A stretch of 33,351 nt of DNA from Vibrio superstes (GCF_003569005.1 NZ_BCUR01000002.1:1-33351), one strand, 5' to 3'. Shown: positions 10,401-20,353, numbered from the stretch's first letter. Program-made: numbers and translations. Notes: generated from the sequence alone by a model not told the origin.

Positions 10401-11801
10401 CTACTCGTCGTCATAATCGAATGCGGGACCTGCGTAGTTATCAAAGCGAGAGAACTGACCCTGGAATGTTAAACGAACAGAACCGATTGGGCCGTTACGT
10501 TGCTTACCTAGAATGATCTCTGCCGTTCCTTTCATAGAACTGTCTGGGTTATAAACCTCATCGCGGTAAATAAACATGATCAAATCGGCATCCTGCTCGA
10601 TCGCACCTGATTCACGAAGATCCGAGTTGATCGGACGTTTATCAGCACGTTGCTCCAAGGAACGGTTGAGCTGAGAAAGTGCAACAACCGGCACTTGTAA
10701 CTCTTTCGCGAGAGCTTTCAAGGAGCGCGATATTTCAGATATTTCCAAGGTACGATTGTCTTGCATACCGGGTACACGCATCAATTGCAGATAGTCGACC
10801 ATGATGAGGCTTAATCCGCCATTATCACGGGCTATTCGTCTTGCGCGAGAGCGTAATTCTGTTGGTGTTAGGCCTGAGCTATCATCAATGAACATATTCT
10901 TCTTTTGCATCAGAATGCCCATGGTTGATGAGATACGGGCCCAATCTTCATCGTCTAACTGACCGGTACGAATCTTGGTTTGGTCAACACGTGATAAAGA
11001 GGCCAACATTCTCATCATAATCTGTTCTGAGGGCATCTCTAGAGAGAAAATTAGAACAGGCTTATCAGAGCTCATTGCTGCGTTTTCACACAGGTTCATC
11101 GCAAATGTGGTTTTACCCATAGATGGACGAGCTGCAACGATAATCAGATCCGAAGGCTGTAGGCCTGCCGTTTTCTTATTCAAATCGTTAAAGCCAGAAT
11201 CTACACCCGTTACGCCATCTTGAGGAGTTTTGTATAGCTCCTCAATGCGCTCCAGAGTTTTCTCAAGAATGTTATCGACATTCTGCGGGCCGTCTTTCTC
11301 ATTACTGCGCTCTTCGGCAATGGCAAAAACCTTGCTCTCAGCAAAGTCGACAAGATCACTTGATGAACGACCTTGTGGGTCATAACCTGCATCTGCAATC
11401 TCGTTAGCCACACCAATCAGGCTTCGAACGACGGCTCGCTCTGCCACTATCTCAGCGTACGCATTGATGTTTGCCGCACTCGGTGTGTTCTTTACAAGGT
11501 CGGCTAGATAAGCAAACCCACCCACATCTTCAAGTTGCTCACGACGTTCTAAGAACTCAGATAGCGTAATTAAATCAAGTGGCTGGCTGTCTTCAAGAAG
11601 GGTTTTCACCGCTTCAAAGATCAATCTATGCGGGCGACTATAAAAATCTGTTGCCATCACTTTTTCGGCAACGGTATCCCAACGCTCATTATCCAGCAAT
11701 AGTCCACCAATTACCGATTGCTCAGCCTCTAATGAATGTGGAGGCGCTTTGATTGCATCGACTTGGGAATCTTGTTTTGTGTTTGTTCGTTGATCTACCA
11801 T
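10401..11801 (-). CDS. dnaB: replicative DNA helicase DnaB
   Basis: Hexameric 5'-3' helicase at the replication fork, loaded at oriC by DnaC/DciA-type loaders and contacting primase. The 466-aa protein has the N-terminal DnaB domain (about 20-125), a linker, and a RecA-like domain with Walker [11 protein letters not shown] (about 223-232), Walker [10 protein letters not shown] (Asp336) and the [13 protein letters not shown] motif. There is no intein, although this gene is a frequent intein host. First gene of dnaB-alr. Confidence 0.97.
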   Translation of the reverse strand: MVDQRTNTKQDSQVDAIKAPPHSLEAEQSVIGGLLLDNERWDTVAEKVMATDFYSRPHRLIFEAVKTLLEDSQPLDLITLSEFLERREQLEDVGGFAYLADLVKNTPSAANINAYAEIVAERAVVRSLIGVANEIADAGYDPQGRSSSDLVDFAESKVFAIAEERSNEKDGPQNVDNILEKTLERIEELYKTPQDGVTGVDSGFNDLNKKTAGLQPSDLIIVAARPSMGKTTFAMNLCENAAMSSDKPVLIFSLEMPSEQIMMRMLASLSRVDQTKIRTGQLDDEDWARISSTMGILMQKKNMFIDDSSGLTPTELRSRARRIARDNGGLSLIMVDYLQLMRVPGMQDNRTLEISEISRSLKALAKELQVPVVALSQLNRSLEQRADKRPINSDLRESGAIEQDADLIMFIYRDEVYNPDSSMKGTAEIILGKQRNGPIGSVRLTFQGQFSRFDNYAGPAFDYDDE

Positions 11802-11831
11802 GAATGTGCTCAGTGACTTGCTGTTCTTTGC

Positions 11832-11840
11832 ATTATACCA
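11832..11840 (-). promoter_or_regulatory. extended -10 promoter of dnaB
   Basis: On the minus strand TGGTATAAT is a perfect -10 hexamer with the TGn extension, and there is no good -35. The start point would be about 25 bp upstream of the dnaB ATG. Confidence 0.6.
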
Positions 11841-11846
11841 ATGCTA

Positions 11847-11889
11847 ATGATGATGTGTTTAGAAAATTATCTTTAATAGATATCATCAT
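11847..11889. repeat. 8-bp inverted repeat upstream of dnaB
   Basis: ATGATGAT (11847-11854) and ATCATCAT (11882-11889) form a perfect inverted repeat separated by 27 A/T-rich bases. It lies just upstream of the dnaB -10 element, so it could hold operator half-sites or be chance in A/T-rich DNA. Confidence 0.35.
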
Positions 11890-11973
11890 GAAAACTATTA
11901 ACTTATTCCATTGTCTCTAGAATGGCAGCTTTAGAGTTGAGATAATAGCTACTGTATAATTTTTTACCTAAGC

Positions 11974-12004
11974 TTGACGCTTAACCAAAAAGTTGGGGTA
12001 CAAT
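11974..12004 (+). promoter_or_regulatory. candidate promoter of the DUF481 gene
   Basis: TTGACG (11974-11979) and TACAAT (11999-12004) are separated by 19 bp, longer than ideal. TACAAT is followed by the GC-rich discriminator GCGCC. The start would be about 26 bp before the GTG start codon. Confidence 0.45.
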
Positions 12005-12036
12005 GCGCCAGCGCTATTTTATGCTAGAGGTATTTC

Positions 12037-12795
12037 GTGTCTAAAAAATTGCTATTTTGTCTGGGGTCTCTGATGTGCTCAGTGCTCCACGCGGAAGAGC
12101 TTACTGATACGGATATCGAGAGTCCTTCCCCCTTCAAGAGTGAAGTCGAGTTTGGTTACCAGGCTCACTCTGGAAACTCAGACTCAGAATCTCTAAACGC
12201 TCGTCTCAGTGGCGAATACATCAAGAATCGCTATCGTTTAACCGGTGAGTGGAAGTATTACCTGCTGTATAAAGACGGTGAAGAAGATAAACGCCAATCG
12301 ACTTACGACCTGCAAGGGGATTATAAGTTAGGCCCTAAGAGCTACGCCTACTCAAGTTTTAGTGGCTATGACTCCAAGTACAGCGCCTACTTTACGGATT
12401 ACACTATCTCAGCGGGTCTGGGTTACCAGCTTATGAATACCAAGTATTTATTGATTGAGGGTGAGCTCGGTCCTGGTTTTCGTTACCAAGAGCCCAATTT
12501 AGATGAAATTGACGATGACGATATCGTATTTCCTGAAACGGTCAGCGAAGCCATCATTCGTACCAACCTAGCGATGACTTGGAAGCCAATCAAGACTTTA
12601 GCAATAAGCGGTAATGTAACGGTTGTTGCCGGTGAGAGTAACACCAGAACAGATACCGAAATTTCTGTCATCAATGAGATCACCAACGATATCGCACTCA
12701 AGCTGGTGCATAACCGTCAGTACCACAACAAAGTACCCGATGGGTTAAGCAATACCGACTCGGTATTCTCCGTTAACCTGCTGTTCCTTTTCTAG
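12037..12795 (+). CDS. DUF481 family outer-membrane protein
   Basis: A 252-aa exported beta-barrel protein similar to the YdiY/'salt-induced outer membrane protein' family (DUF481); function unknown. Residues 1-19 form a signal peptide (LLFCLGSLMCSVLHAEE). The mature part begins with an acidic stretch, then SEVEFGYQAHSGNSDSESLN and repeated amphipathic strands, ending in a hydrophobic aromatic strand NLLFLF, the outer-membrane assembly signal. It starts at GTG: AGAGG lies 6 bp upstream and the signal peptide begins exactly there. The only plus-strand gene in the left half of the window; flanked by dnaB (divergent) and rplI (convergent, shared terminator). Confidence 0.85.
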   Translation: MSKKLLFCLGSLMCSVLHAEELTDTDIESPSPFKSEVEFGYQAHSGNSDSESLNARLSGEYIKNRYRLTGEWKYYLLYKDGEEDKRQSTYDLQGDYKLGPKSYAYSSFSGYDSKYSAYFTDYTISAGLGYQLMNTKYLLIEGELGPGFRYQEPNLDEIDDDDIVFPETVSEAIIRTNLAMTWKPIKTLAISGNVTVVAGESNTRTDTEISVINEITNDIALKLVHNRQYHNKVPDGLSNTDSVFSVNLLFLF

Positions 12796-12816
12796 CAAAT
12801 CTCATTTTTTAGACAT

Positions 12817-12846
12817 AAAAAAACACCGGCCAAGGCCGGTGTTTTA
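12817..12846. terminator. bidirectional terminator between the DUF481 gene and rplI
   Basis: Near-perfect stem ACACCGGCC / GGCCGGTGT with A-run on one side and T-run on the other. It can end both the plus-strand DUF481 transcript and the minus-strand rpsF-rplI operon. Confidence 0.9.
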
Positions 12847-12868
12847 AAATCGTCTTTAGAGTAAAGAA

Positions 12869-13321
12869 TTACTCTGCAGCAACAACTTGTAGGTTCACAG
12901 TTGCGAAAACTTCAGAATGAAGTTGAACGCTTACTTCGAACTCACCAGTGTTACGTAGTGCGCCTTCAGGAAGACGAACTTCGCTCTTAGCAACTTCAAC
13001 GCCAGCAGCTGTAACAGCGTCAGCGATGTCACGAGTACCGATAGAACCGAATAGTTTGCCTTCGTCACCAGCTTTAGAAGCGATAACAACTGCTTCTAGA
13101 GCGTTAACTTTCTCAGCACGAGCTTCAGCAGCAGCTAGTTGCTCAGCAACTTTAGCTTCTAGTTCAGCACGACGAGCTTCAAACATTTCAACGTTAGATT
13201 TAGTAGCCATTACTGCCTTATTCTGAGGAATAAGGTAGTTACGAGCGTAACCAGATTTAACGTTAACAGTATCGCCAAGTGCACCTAGGTTACCGATTTT
13301 ATCAAGTAGAATAACTTGCAT
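12869..13321 (-). CDS. rplI: 50S ribosomal protein L9
   Basis: Elongated 23S rRNA-binding protein at the base of the L1 stalk that helps maintain reading frame. The 150-aa protein has the N-terminal domain [17 protein letters not shown] with the family signature around [14 protein letters not shown] (about 19-33), a long connecting helix rich in Ala/Glu (about 40-75) and a C-terminal rRNA-binding domain. Last gene of rpsF-priB-rpsR-rplI, 32 bp after rpsR, with the terminator beyond it. Confidence 0.97.
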   Translation of the reverse strand: MQVILLDKIGNLGALGDTVNVKSGYARNYLIPQNKAVMATKSNVEMFEARRAELEAKVAEQLAAAEARAEKVNALEAVVIASKAGDEGKLFGSIGTRDIADAVTAAGVEVAKSEVRLPEGALRNTGEFEVSVQLHSEVFATVNLQVVAAE

Positions 13322-13353
13322 TATTTAATCCTCTATTTAATAAACGGTGCCGA

Positions 13354-13584
<231 letters not shown>

Positions 13585-13597
13585 CTATCTCCTGATC

Positions 13598-13900
13598 TTA
13601 AATTTGAGTGATATCTTGGGCATGTAAAACCAGTTTTGCTGAGCCATTTCGACTCATTTGATAAGCAACAAAGCCGCTTACCCTGATTGTACTGCCTTTA
13701 ACTAGTTCTTGAGTTAATGTGTGTGACCCTTTGCCACTCACCACTACAGGCATTCGACAGTAAACCTGTCTTGGAAGCTCAGCTTCCATCACATTTGAGC
13801 GATGCTCGAGCCAAAACTGGCAATGTGATATCCCCGAGGGGCTTTGTGTTCGAATAGGGTCTTTAGCAACAATGCCGCTTAAGTCCATTCGATTGGTCAT
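13598..13900 (-). CDS. priB: primosomal replication protein N (PriB)
   Basis: Single OB-fold, ssDNA-binding dimer that acts with PriA and DnaT in restarting stalled forks. The 100-aa protein starts MTNRMDLSGIVAKDP and shows PriB features: HCQFWLEHRSNVMEAELPRQVYCRM and GSTIRVSGFVAYQMSRNG, ending HAQDITQI. It sits between rpsF (8-bp gap) and rpsR, the normal gammaproteobacterial position. No strong ribosome-binding site is visible before its ATG, so it may depend on translation from rpsF. Confidence 0.95.
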   Translation of the reverse strand: MTNRMDLSGIVAKDPIRTQSPSGISHCQFWLEHRSNVMEAELPRQVYCRMPVVVSGKGSHTLTQELVKGSTIRVSGFVAYQMSRNGSAKLVLHAQDITQI

Positions 13901-13908
13901 ACAATCAA

Positions 13909-14298
13909 TTACTCAGCAGATGCTTCTGGCTTAGCTTCAGTACGCTCTTCGCGACGAGGAGCACGCTCTGCACGCTCTTCTTTTTGCTTAAGCATGATTG
14001 ATTGCTCAGTCACAGCGCCTTTAGTGCGCATGATCATGTTGCGTAGAACTGCATCGTTAAAACGGAAAGCAGTTTCTAGCTCGTCGATCACAGCTTGATC
14101 AGCTTCAACGTTCATAAGAACGTAGTGAGCTTTGTGAAGCTTGTTGATTGGGTAAGCCAGTTGACGACGACCCCAGTCTTCTAGACGGTGGATAGTACCG
14201 CCAGCTTCGTTGATAGAACCAGTGTAACGCTCGATCATGCCAGCAACTTGCTCGCTTTGATCAGGGTGCACCATGAATACGATTTCGTAATGACGCAT
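13909..14298 (-). CDS. rpsF: 30S ribosomal protein S6
   Basis: Small-subunit protein that binds 16S rRNA with S18. The 129-aa protein begins [18 protein letters not shown] and has the family block [28 protein letters not shown] (about 42-69). The C-terminal tail is charged and repetitive (Glu/Arg/Ala rich) and ends in Glu, the kind of tail that RimK extends with extra glutamates in E. coli. First gene of the operon; TAAGGAG lies 6 bp before the ATG. A structured leader is upstream. Confidence 0.97.
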   Translation of the reverse strand: MRHYEIVFMVHPDQSEQVAGMIERYTGSINEAGGTIHRLEDWGRRQLAYPINKLHKAHYVLMNVEADQAVIDELETAFRFNDAVLRNMIMRTKGAVTEQSIMLKQKEERAERAPRREERTEAKPEASAE

Positions 14299-14395
14299 GT
14301 GTTGCTCCTTACGGATTATTAGCTTCCACGAATGGCTCGGTCGTCCAGAGGAAGCAAGGAACTAAAGATAAATGACCGAGTTTTAAGGACGGCAA
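14299..14395 (-). promoter_or_regulatory. candidate S6:S18-responsive leader of rpsF
   Basis: The roughly 90-nt leader contains the inverted repeat CTCGGTC / GACCGAG (14374-14380 and 14336-14342). A second pair, GCTTCC / GGAAGC, overlaps it so that the two stems cannot all form at once, and the ribosome-binding site follows. An autoregulatory S6:S18 RNA element with a bulged CCG is known in rpsF leaders; this segment carries CCGAGC, but I could not match the full consensus by eye. Confidence 0.45.
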
Positions 14396-14424
14396 ATAGT
14401 ACAGAAAGCAGTCAGTAAGATCAA
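14396..14424 (-). promoter_or_regulatory. candidate promoter of the rpsF operon
   Basis: Minus strand: TTGATC (14419-14424), a 17-bp spacer and TACTAT (14396-14401). Both boxes are 4/6 matches at ideal spacing, giving a leader of about 90 nt before rpsF. Confidence 0.5.
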
Positions 14425-14487
14425 GTAAAAAAGGGGCTTCTACAGAATATAGTTTTCCCGTCCCCATTTCTCTTTCATCTATTGGGG

Positions 14488-15264
14488 CTACTGGTTCATA
14501 AACCCTTGTTTCTTAAGGTAACTAAGAACTGACTGTGAAAATTCAATATGGGACTCTTTGGTGTATTTTAACTTAGTGTAAACCTGAGCCAAATTCTCTA
14601 CACCAGACTCTTCAATCATCTGCTTAAGCTCGGGAAACGCCATATAACGTTGCCAACCTGCGGTTTCTCGCTGTTGATAGATATCTGAGATCTGCTGCTC
14701 GGTGTGGTCTTGGTATACCTCATTGTGCACTAGGCCTGCCAGAGGCAAGCGGTCACGCACTTGTGGAGATTCATCTGCATACCCTAGTGAGTATCCTACA
14801 ACAGGTACAACACCTTCAGGAAGTTCGAGTATCTCTCCAATTTGCTCACAATTGGCCAAGGTAGAGCCCATGTAACACAAGCCCAGCCCTTTCGCTTCTG
14901 CTGCAATGGCCACATTCTGCGAGACCAGTGTGGCATCAATGGCTGCAATCATGAAGCTCATGAAGTTATCGAAATTTAGCGGAGCACCACTTTGCGCTAG
15001 CCATTTGCGCATGCGTCTAAAGTCGGCACAAAACGTCAGCAATACTGGGGCATCTACCACCATAGATTGCTGCATATGAGGGTCATACAATGCCTTTCTA
15101 AGCTTCTCATCTTTCGTCACTATGATGGAATAGGACTGCATATTGCCCGATGATGAAGCGCGAATACCGGCCTCTAGAACCTCATTGAGGGTCTGCTCTG
15201 AAATGGGTTGGGTTTTATATTCGCGAATGGAGCGATGAGAGTGAAGGGCCTGAAAAACGTCCAT
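14488..15264 (-). CDS. NADPH-dependent flavin nitroreductase, NfsA/FRP family
   Basis: FMN-dependent oxidoreductase of the NfsA/flavin reductase family, reducing nitro compounds, quinones or flavins with NADPH. The 258-aa protein has the N-terminal FMN-phosphate motif HRSIREYKTQPI (about 10-21), the ASSSGNMQSYSIIV segment (about 36-49), the central hydrophobic helix AAIDATLVSQNVAIAAEAKGLGLCYMG (about 107-133) and VPVVGYSLGYADESPQVRDRLPL, which aligns with LFGLCLGWPADNPDLKPRLP of NfsA. The C-terminus is about 18 residues longer than E. coli NfsA, so the physiological substrate is uncertain and I leave the symbol blank. It sits alone between rlmB and rpsF. Confidence 0.85.
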   Translation of the reverse strand: MDVFQALHSHRSIREYKTQPISEQTLNEVLEAGIRASSSGNMQSYSIIVTKDEKLRKALYDPHMQQSMVVDAPVLLTFCADFRRMRKWLAQSGAPLNFDNFMSFMIAAIDATLVSQNVAIAAEAKGLGLCYMGSTLANCEQIGEILELPEGVVPVVGYSLGYADESPQVRDRLPLAGLVHNEVYQDHTEQQISDIYQQRETAGWQRYMAFPELKQMIEESGVENLAQVYTKLKYTKESHIEFSQSVLSYLKKQGFMNQ

Positions 15265-15283
15265 GAAGATCTAATCCTTGATA

Positions 15284-15312
15284 CAAAAATAGGAGCCGAA
15301 GCTCCTATTTTA
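15284..15312. terminator. terminator of nsrR-rnr-rlmB with a UUCG loop
   Basis: Perfect 9-bp stem AATAGGAGC / GCTCCTATT. In the minus-strand RNA the loop is UUCG closed by C-G, the extra-stable tetraloop, followed by a U-run. It ends rlmB transcription before the nitroreductase gene. Confidence 0.9.
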
Positions 15313-15329
15313 TCATGGGTTAATTACAC

Positions 15330-16067
15330 TTAACCTTGACGCTGTCTCACTGCTTCAAATAAGCAGATACCAGAAGCAACAGAAACATTCAGGCTTGATA
15401 CTGAACCAGCCATTGGGATCTTAATCAAATCGTCACAGGTTTCACGAGTAAGACGGCGCATACCATCCCCCTCAGCGCCCATCACGATAGCTAAAGGTCC
15501 GGTTAGCTTGCTCTGATATACATCATGAGTTGCCTCACCAGCCGTACCTACGATCCAAACGTTCTGCTCTTGCAGGTGACGCATAGTACGCGCTAGGTTC
15601 GTTACGCGAACCAGTGGCACGGTTTCTGCTGCGCCACACGCCACTTTGCTTACCGTAGCAGTAAGAGGGGCTGATTTATCTTTAGGGACAATCACTGCCG
15701 CTACACCCGCCGCATCTGCATTACGCAGACAAGCACCTAGGTTGTGCGGATCCGTAACACCATCCAAGATTAAAAGTAATGGATTAGTCTGAGACGCTAA
15801 GATCACATCTAGGTCGTTTTCATTTAGAGCTTTAGCTGCCTTAACACGACCAATAATGCCCTGATGGTTTGCGCCCTTTGCTTTGTCATCCAACGCCTTA
15901 CGGCCGGTTTGCTGAATCGACACACCAAATGCTTGAAGCTGATTGATTAAAGGTAACAAACGGTCATCCTGACGCCCCTTTAAAACAAACGCTTCAATAA
16001 AGCGTGCAGGATCTTTCTCTAGTACCGCTTTAACTGCGTGGATACCGTAAATATATTCGCTACTCAT
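15330..16067 (-). CDS. rlmB: 23S rRNA (guanosine-2251-2'-O)-methyltransferase
   Basis: SpoU/TrmH-family enzyme using SAM to methylate the ribose of G2251 in the 23S peptidyl-transferase P loop. The 245-aa protein has an N-terminal L30e-like substrate-binding domain ([17 protein letters not shown]) and the trefoil-knot motifs: motif 1 [20 protein letters not shown], motif 2 [14 protein letters not shown] and motif 3 [24 protein letters not shown]. It lies 12 bp after rnr, the same order as in E. coli. Confidence 0.96.
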   Translation of the reverse strand: MSSEYIYGIHAVKAVLEKDPARFIEAFVLKGRQDDRLLPLINQLQAFGVSIQQTGRKALDDKAKGANHQGIIGRVKAAKALNENDLDVILASQTNPLLLILDGVTDPHNLGACLRNADAAGVAAVIVPKDKSAPLTATVSKVACGAAETVPLVRVTNLARTMRHLQEQNVWIVGTAGEATHDVYQSKLTGPLAIVMGAEGDGMRRLTRETCDDLIKIPMAGSVSSLNVSVASGICLFEAVRQRQG

Positions 16068-16079
16068 TATTTGCTTCTC

Positions 16080-18548
16080 TTATTTCTTCGAATCACGCGC
16101 TTTATTCTTGTTGCTACGTGCTTTACTCTTTCGGGCTTTTTGCGACTTTCGCTTCTTCGATGCTGGTTTCTCATCAGAGCTGCCATCTGGACGAACCGTA
16201 GGTTCTACCATAGTCTTCGCACGCTTGGAGCGGCCTTTTCCTGCTGCATCCTCTTTCTTTTTGTCAAAGCGCTTCGCTTCTTCTACTAGGCGTTTCTTCG
16301 CCGTTTTTCCTTTGCCTTTAGGCGTACGTACCGTACCCGCTAATTCAAAATCAATCTGTTTGTCGTTGAGGTTAACGGCTAACACCTTCACCTTAACCTG
16401 ATCACCTAAACGATATATCTGGCCTGAGCTTTCACCCACCAATCTTTGACTAATTGCATCATAGCGATAATAGTCATTGGCCAATGCAGATATATGCACT
16501 AATCCATCGATGTGTAGCTCAGTCAGCCTCACAAAGAAACCAAAACCCGTCACATTGGCAATAACACCATCGAGCTCTTCACCCACATGGTCTTGCATGT
16601 ACTCACACTTCAACCAATCGGCTACATCACGAGTTGCATCATCGGCACGGCGCTCTGTCATTGAGCACTGCTCACCATAGACATCCATATCATCAAAGGA
16701 GTAATGGAAGCCTCCTGTTGGAGTCCATCGGTCTTGGTTATGACCTTCCTGTTTAGCAATCAAGTACTTGATTGCTCGGTGCAACAATAAGTCAGGGTAA
16801 CGACGAATAGGAGAAGTGAAGTGTGCGTATCGCTTCAGTGCCAGTCCAAAGTGTCCAGCGTTGTCGGGATTATACACAGCTTGCTTCATTGAGCGTAGCA
16901 ACATTGTTTGAATCAGCTCTTTATCCGGTCGCTGGGTTACAACGTGCATCAAATCGGCGTAATCAGTCGGGGACGGCTCTAGCCCACCATTTAGGGTTAA
17001 GCCAAGCTCACTCAAGAAGTCCTTGAAGCCAACTAATCGTTGCTCTCCTGGAGATTCATGAATTCGATACAGAGCGGGTTCTTTTAATTTCTCTACCAAT
17101 GAAGCCGAGGCAATATTTGCCAAGATCATGCACTCTTCAATAAGCTTATGGGCATCGTTACGAATAACAGGCTCAATGCGGTCAATCTTTCTGTCCGCAT
17201 TAAAGATAAATTTAGTTTCTACTGTTTCAAACTCTATCGCCCCTCTGCCGTCTCGAGCCGTCTTAAGAGTACGATACATATTATGCAGTTCTTGAAGATG
17301 CGGTACTAAAGGCTCATAGCGCTGGTTAAGTTCTTCATCGCCATTGAGAATATCGTTCACCTTGGTATAGGTTAAACGAGCGTGAGAGTTCATCACGGCT
17401 TCGTAATGCTTATAGCCAGACAGCTTACCGCTTTCGGAAATCGTCATCTCGCAGACCATACATAAGCGATCTACTTCTGGGTTTAGTGAACACAAGCCGT
17501 TCGAGAGCACCTCAGGCAGCATAGGTACAACCTGAGAAGGGAAATACACAGAGTTACCACGATTAATGGCCTCTTTGTCTAGTGCGGAATCCGGACGAAC
17601 GTAGTAGCTAACATCGGCAATGGCTACCCATAAACGCCAGCCGCCACTTTTCTTCTTCTCACAGAAAACGGCATCGTCGAAGTCGCGGGCATCCTCGCCG
17701 TCGATGGTCACTAATGGCAACTCTCTAAGGTCAACACGCCCTTTTTTCGCCTGCTCTGGCACTTCTTCTTCAAGGGAAGCAATTTGCTTGGTGACCTCTT
17801 CAGGCCATTCATTTGGAATTTGGTGTGTACGAATAGCGATCTGAGTTTCCATGCCCGGTGCTAGGTTTTCTCCCAGTACCTCTACCACTTGACCTGTCAT
17901 GCCTCGAGAACGACTCCCCCTGTCGGTGATCTCGATAACAACGACATTCCCCATTCGAGCACCCATTCTATGTTCTTTAGGGATGAGGATATCTTGATGG
18001 ATTCTTGAATCATCGGCGACAACGTACGCTTGTCCAAACTCCAAGAAGAAGCGACCAACGATCTGCATTGAACGCTCTTCAAGCACTCGAACAATACGAG
18101 CCTCTTTTCGGCCTCGTTTATCGGTGCCAGATTCTTGAGCGAGAACATAGTCACCGTGGATGATGCCACGCATCTGATGGAATGGCAGAACAAGGTCATG
18201 CTCTTTGCCAATCACGCCCTCAGGGCGTACCCAACCATAGCCATCTTTATGACCGATTACATGCCCTTTTATCATCTCGAGTTTTTCTGGTAAGGCGAAG
18301 CATTGACGACGAGTAAACACTAACTGGCCATCGCGCAACATAGCATTTAGCCTGCGACGTAAGCCTTCATATTGTTCTTCACCATCAAGCTCAAGGGCAG
18401 TAAATAAATCATTGCGATTCATTGGTGCGCCAGCACTTTCTAGAAAGCTTGAAATAAACTCTCTACTCGGTACTGGGTTTTCATAATTTTTCGCCTCTCG
18501 ATCTGCATGGGGGTCAAGAGAATTAGAATCGGACATGGGGGTGCTCAT
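16080..18548 (-). CDS. rnr: ribonuclease R
   Basis: Processive 3'-5' exoribonuclease that degrades structured RNA, acts in tmRNA-linked decay and rRNA quality control, and aids cold growth. The 822-aa protein has an N-terminal helix-turn-helix region (about 27-90), two cold-shock domains (about 90-240), the RNB catalytic domain with [12 protein letters not shown] (Asp283, 286, 289, 291, 292 region), an S1 domain (about 655-735) and a long Lys/Arg/Ser tail (about 736-822). Two in-frame ATGs (18548 and 18536) are possible; neither has a strong ribosome-binding site. It follows nsrR by 89 bp and precedes rlmB by 12 bp. Confidence 0.96.
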   Translation of the reverse strand: MSTPMSDSNSLDPHADREAKNYENPVPSREFISSFLESAGAPMNRNDLFTALELDGEEQYEGLRRRLNAMLRDGQLVFTRRQCFALPEKLEMIKGHVIGHKDGYGWVRPEGVIGKEHDLVLPFHQMRGIIHGDYVLAQESGTDKRGRKEARIVRVLEERSMQIVGRFFLEFGQAYVVADDSRIHQDILIPKEHRMGARMGNVVVIEITDRGSRSRGMTGQVVEVLGENLAPGMETQIAIRTHQIPNEWPEEVTKQIASLEEEVPEQAKKGRVDLRELPLVTIDGEDARDFDDAVFCEKKKSGGWRLWVAIADVSYYVRPDSALDKEAINRGNSVYFPSQVVPMLPEVLSNGLCSLNPEVDRLCMVCEMTISESGKLSGYKHYEAVMNSHARLTYTKVNDILNGDEELNQRYEPLVPHLQELHNMYRTLKTARDGRGAIEFETVETKFIFNADRKIDRIEPVIRNDAHKLIEECMILANIASASLVEKLKEPALYRIHESPGEQRLVGFKDFLSELGLTLNGGLEPSPTDYADLMHVVTQRPDKELIQTMLLRSMKQAVYNPDNAGHFGLALKRYAHFTSPIRRYPDLLLHRAIKYLIAKQEGHNQDRWTPTGGFHYSFDDMDVYGEQCSMTERRADDATRDVADWLKCEYMQDHVGEELDGVIANVTGFGFFVRLTELHIDGLVHISALANDYYRYDAISQRLVGESSGQIYRLGDQVKVKVLAVNLNDKQIDFELAGTVRTPKGKGKTAKKRLVEEAKRFDKKKEDAAGKGRSKRAKTMVEPTVRPDGSSDEKPASKKRKSQKARKSKARSNKNKARDSKK

Positions 18549-18637
18549 TAATTAGAATAATTGAGTAAAGTATATTCTAGTAATGCCCCACAAGGAAAAA
18601 ATGCTTTAAAAATTAATGAAATATTCGCTTTTTACGT

Positions 18638-19063
18638 CTAGCCCTTGGACAACAGAATCATCAGATCGGAATTATCATCCACCAAATCATCAAGATTGCA
18701 TTTATCGAGCTCTGCCAAAAACGCTTCCTTTGCCTTGTGCAGGTAACCTTTAAGTCGGCATGCAGGGGTAATATGGCAAAATTCGGGGGAGCAATTGATG
18801 ACCTTCAGTGGTTCTAGTTCTCTAATTACATGCCCTATATTTATTTCACTCGCTGGCTTATTCAGTCTAATGCCACCATTCTTACCTCGAATAGTTTCAA
18901 TAAAACCGGTTTGCCCTAGTTTGTTAACAATCTTAACCATGTGATTGCGAGAAATATCGAACACTTCACTGACCTGGGTAATGTTTGTCAGTTCATCATC
19001 TTTGAGTGCTGCTAAGTAGATGAGAGTGCGGATGGCATAGTCAGTAAAGCTTGTAATTTGCAT
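18638..19063 (-). CDS. nsrR: nitric-oxide-sensing repressor NsrR
   Basis: Rrf2-family transcription factor whose [Fe-S] cluster reacts with NO, relieving repression of NO-defence genes. The 141-aa protein has an N-terminal winged helix ([38 protein letters not shown]) and three cluster cysteines at 91, 96 and 102 (C-x4-C-x5-C), the spacing and numbering of E. coli NsrR and unlike IscR. ACGGAG lies 7 bp before the ATG. It is divergent from hmp, with an operator-like palindrome in the shared 108-bp interval, and heads nsrR-rnr-rlmB. Confidence 0.95.
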   Translation of the reverse strand: MQITSFTDYAIRTLIYLAALKDDELTNITQVSEVFDISRNHMVKIVNKLGQTGFIETIRGKNGGIRLNKPASEINIGHVIRELEPLKVINCSPEFCHITPACRLKGYLHKAKEAFLAELDKCNLDDLVDDNSDLMILLSKG

Positions 19064-19102
19064 AGTGGTACTCCGTATCGTTCCATAAGTGTAATTCTTT
19101 TG

Positions 19103-19129
19103 TTGACTTTAATATACATTTTATAGAAT
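19103..19129 (+). promoter_or_regulatory. candidate promoter of hmp
   Basis: TTGACT (19103-19108) and TAGAAT (19124-19129) with a 15-bp spacer. Each box matches consensus at 5 of 6 positions, but the spacing is short. The NsrR-type palindrome covers the spacer and -10, so a bound repressor would block polymerase. Confidence 0.5.
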
Positions 19130-19132
19130 ATT
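19111..19132. promoter_or_regulatory. NsrR-type operator between nsrR and hmp
   Basis: AATATACATTTTATAGAATATT is an imperfect 22-bp palindrome: the outer five bases on each side are perfectly inverted (AATAT / ATATT), and a C at position 7 pairs with the matching G. Its size and A/T-rich 11+11 form agree with the gammaproteobacterial NsrR motif (roughly AAGATGCATTT repeated in inversion). The position, over the hmp promoter and upstream of nsrR, implies control of hmp and autoregulation. Confidence 0.7.
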
Positions 19133-19171
19133 AAACATATATTTCAAATGCACCTTTATAGGATTCTCTCA

Positions 19172-20353
19172 ATGTTGGACCAAAAAACAATAGATACAGT
19201 TAAAGCAACCGCTCCAATTTTAGCTGCAACAGGCCCTAAACTGACGGCTCATTTCTACGATCGTATGTTTGCACATAACCCTGAATTGAAAGACATTTTC
19301 AATATGAGCAATCAGCGCAATGGTCATCAACGCGAAGCACTATTCAATGCGATCTGTGGTTACGCAACCAACATAGACAACTTGGGTGCCCTATTGCCCG
19401 TTGTAGAGAAAATCGCTCAAAAGCACACCAGCTTTATGATCACAGCAGAACAATACAACATTGTGGGTACTCACCTTCTTGCGAGCATCGACGAACTCTT
19501 GTCACCAGGTGAGGAAGTCATTACTGCATGGGGTAAAGCTTATGGCGTACTGGCTGATATCTTCATTCAACGAGAAGAGCAAATCTACAGCGAGATAGAG
19601 ACATCGGACGGTGGCTGGCGCGGTCTGAGAGACTTCAAGGTGGTATCAAAAACCGTTGAAAGCTCAGTTATCACCAGTTTTGTATTTGAGCCAATCGATG
19701 GCAAGCCAGTCATTGGCTTCACTCCAGGACAATACCTAGGTATCTACTTAAATTCTGATGCTTTTGATAATCAGGAAATTCGTCAATACAGCCTATCAGC
19801 AGCGCCAAACGGTAAGACTTATCGCATTTCGGTGAAGAGAGAAGACCAAGGTGTCGTGTCTAACTATTTACACCAGAGTTTGCAGGTGGGTGATACAGTA
19901 CAACTTGCACCGCCAGCAGGTGACTTTTTCTTACAAGCTGAATCTGAGAACCCTATTGTGCTAATTTCTGCTGGTGTAGGTCTAACACCTATGCTTTCTA
20001 TGCTAGAAACACTTCAAGGACGCGAGCAGTCTGTAACTTGGATACACGCTGCGGAAAATGGAGAGCAGCATGCCTTTAAAGACAATGTTGAGCAGGTTTG
20101 TAAGCAGCAAAATTTTCAACACCTCACTTGGTATCGTTCACCGTTGAGCTCAGACGTGCAGGCTGAAGATTATCAATATGAGGGTCTGATTGATCTCTCT
20201 AAACTCAACAGTACACAACTGCCTAGCAATGCTGAAGTCTACTTTTGTGGTCCAGTACCCTTCATGCAATTCGCTGCTAAACAATTAGTAGAGCAAGGCA
20301 TTAACCAAGACCAGATTCATTACGAATGCTTTGGGCCTCACAAAGTACTCTGA
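19172..20353 (+). CDS. hmp: flavohemoprotein nitric-oxide dioxygenase Hmp
   Basis: Converts NO and O2 to nitrate using NAD(P)H; the main aerobic NO detoxifier. I use the ATG at 19172 (393 aa, starting [10 protein letters not shown]), since AGGA lies 8 bp upstream and homology begins there; an upstream in-frame ATG at 19148 overlaps the regulatory region. The globin domain (1-140) has Tyr29, Gln53 and the proximal haem His85 at the positions known from E. coli. The reductase has the FAD motif RQYSLSAA, the NAD-binding [14 protein letters not shown] and the C-terminal YFCGPVPFM and [10 protein letters not shown]. Divergent from nsrR. Confidence 0.97.
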   Translation: MLDQKTIDTVKATAPILAATGPKLTAHFYDRMFAHNPELKDIFNMSNQRNGHQREALFNAICGYATNIDNLGALLPVVEKIAQKHTSFMITAEQYNIVGTHLLASIDELLSPGEEVITAWGKAYGVLADIFIQREEQIYSEIETSDGGWRGLRDFKVVSKTVESSVITSFVFEPIDGKPVIGFTPGQYLGIYLNSDAFDNQEIRQYSLSAAPNGKTYRISVKREDQGVVSNYLHQSLQVGDTVQLAPPAGDFFLQAESENPIVLISAGVGLTPMLSMLETLQGREQSVTWIHAAENGEQHAFKDNVEQVCKQQNFQHLTWYRSPLSSDVQAEDYQYEGLIDLSKLNSTQLPSNAEVYFCGPVPFMQFAAKQLVEQGINQDQIHYECFGPHKVL

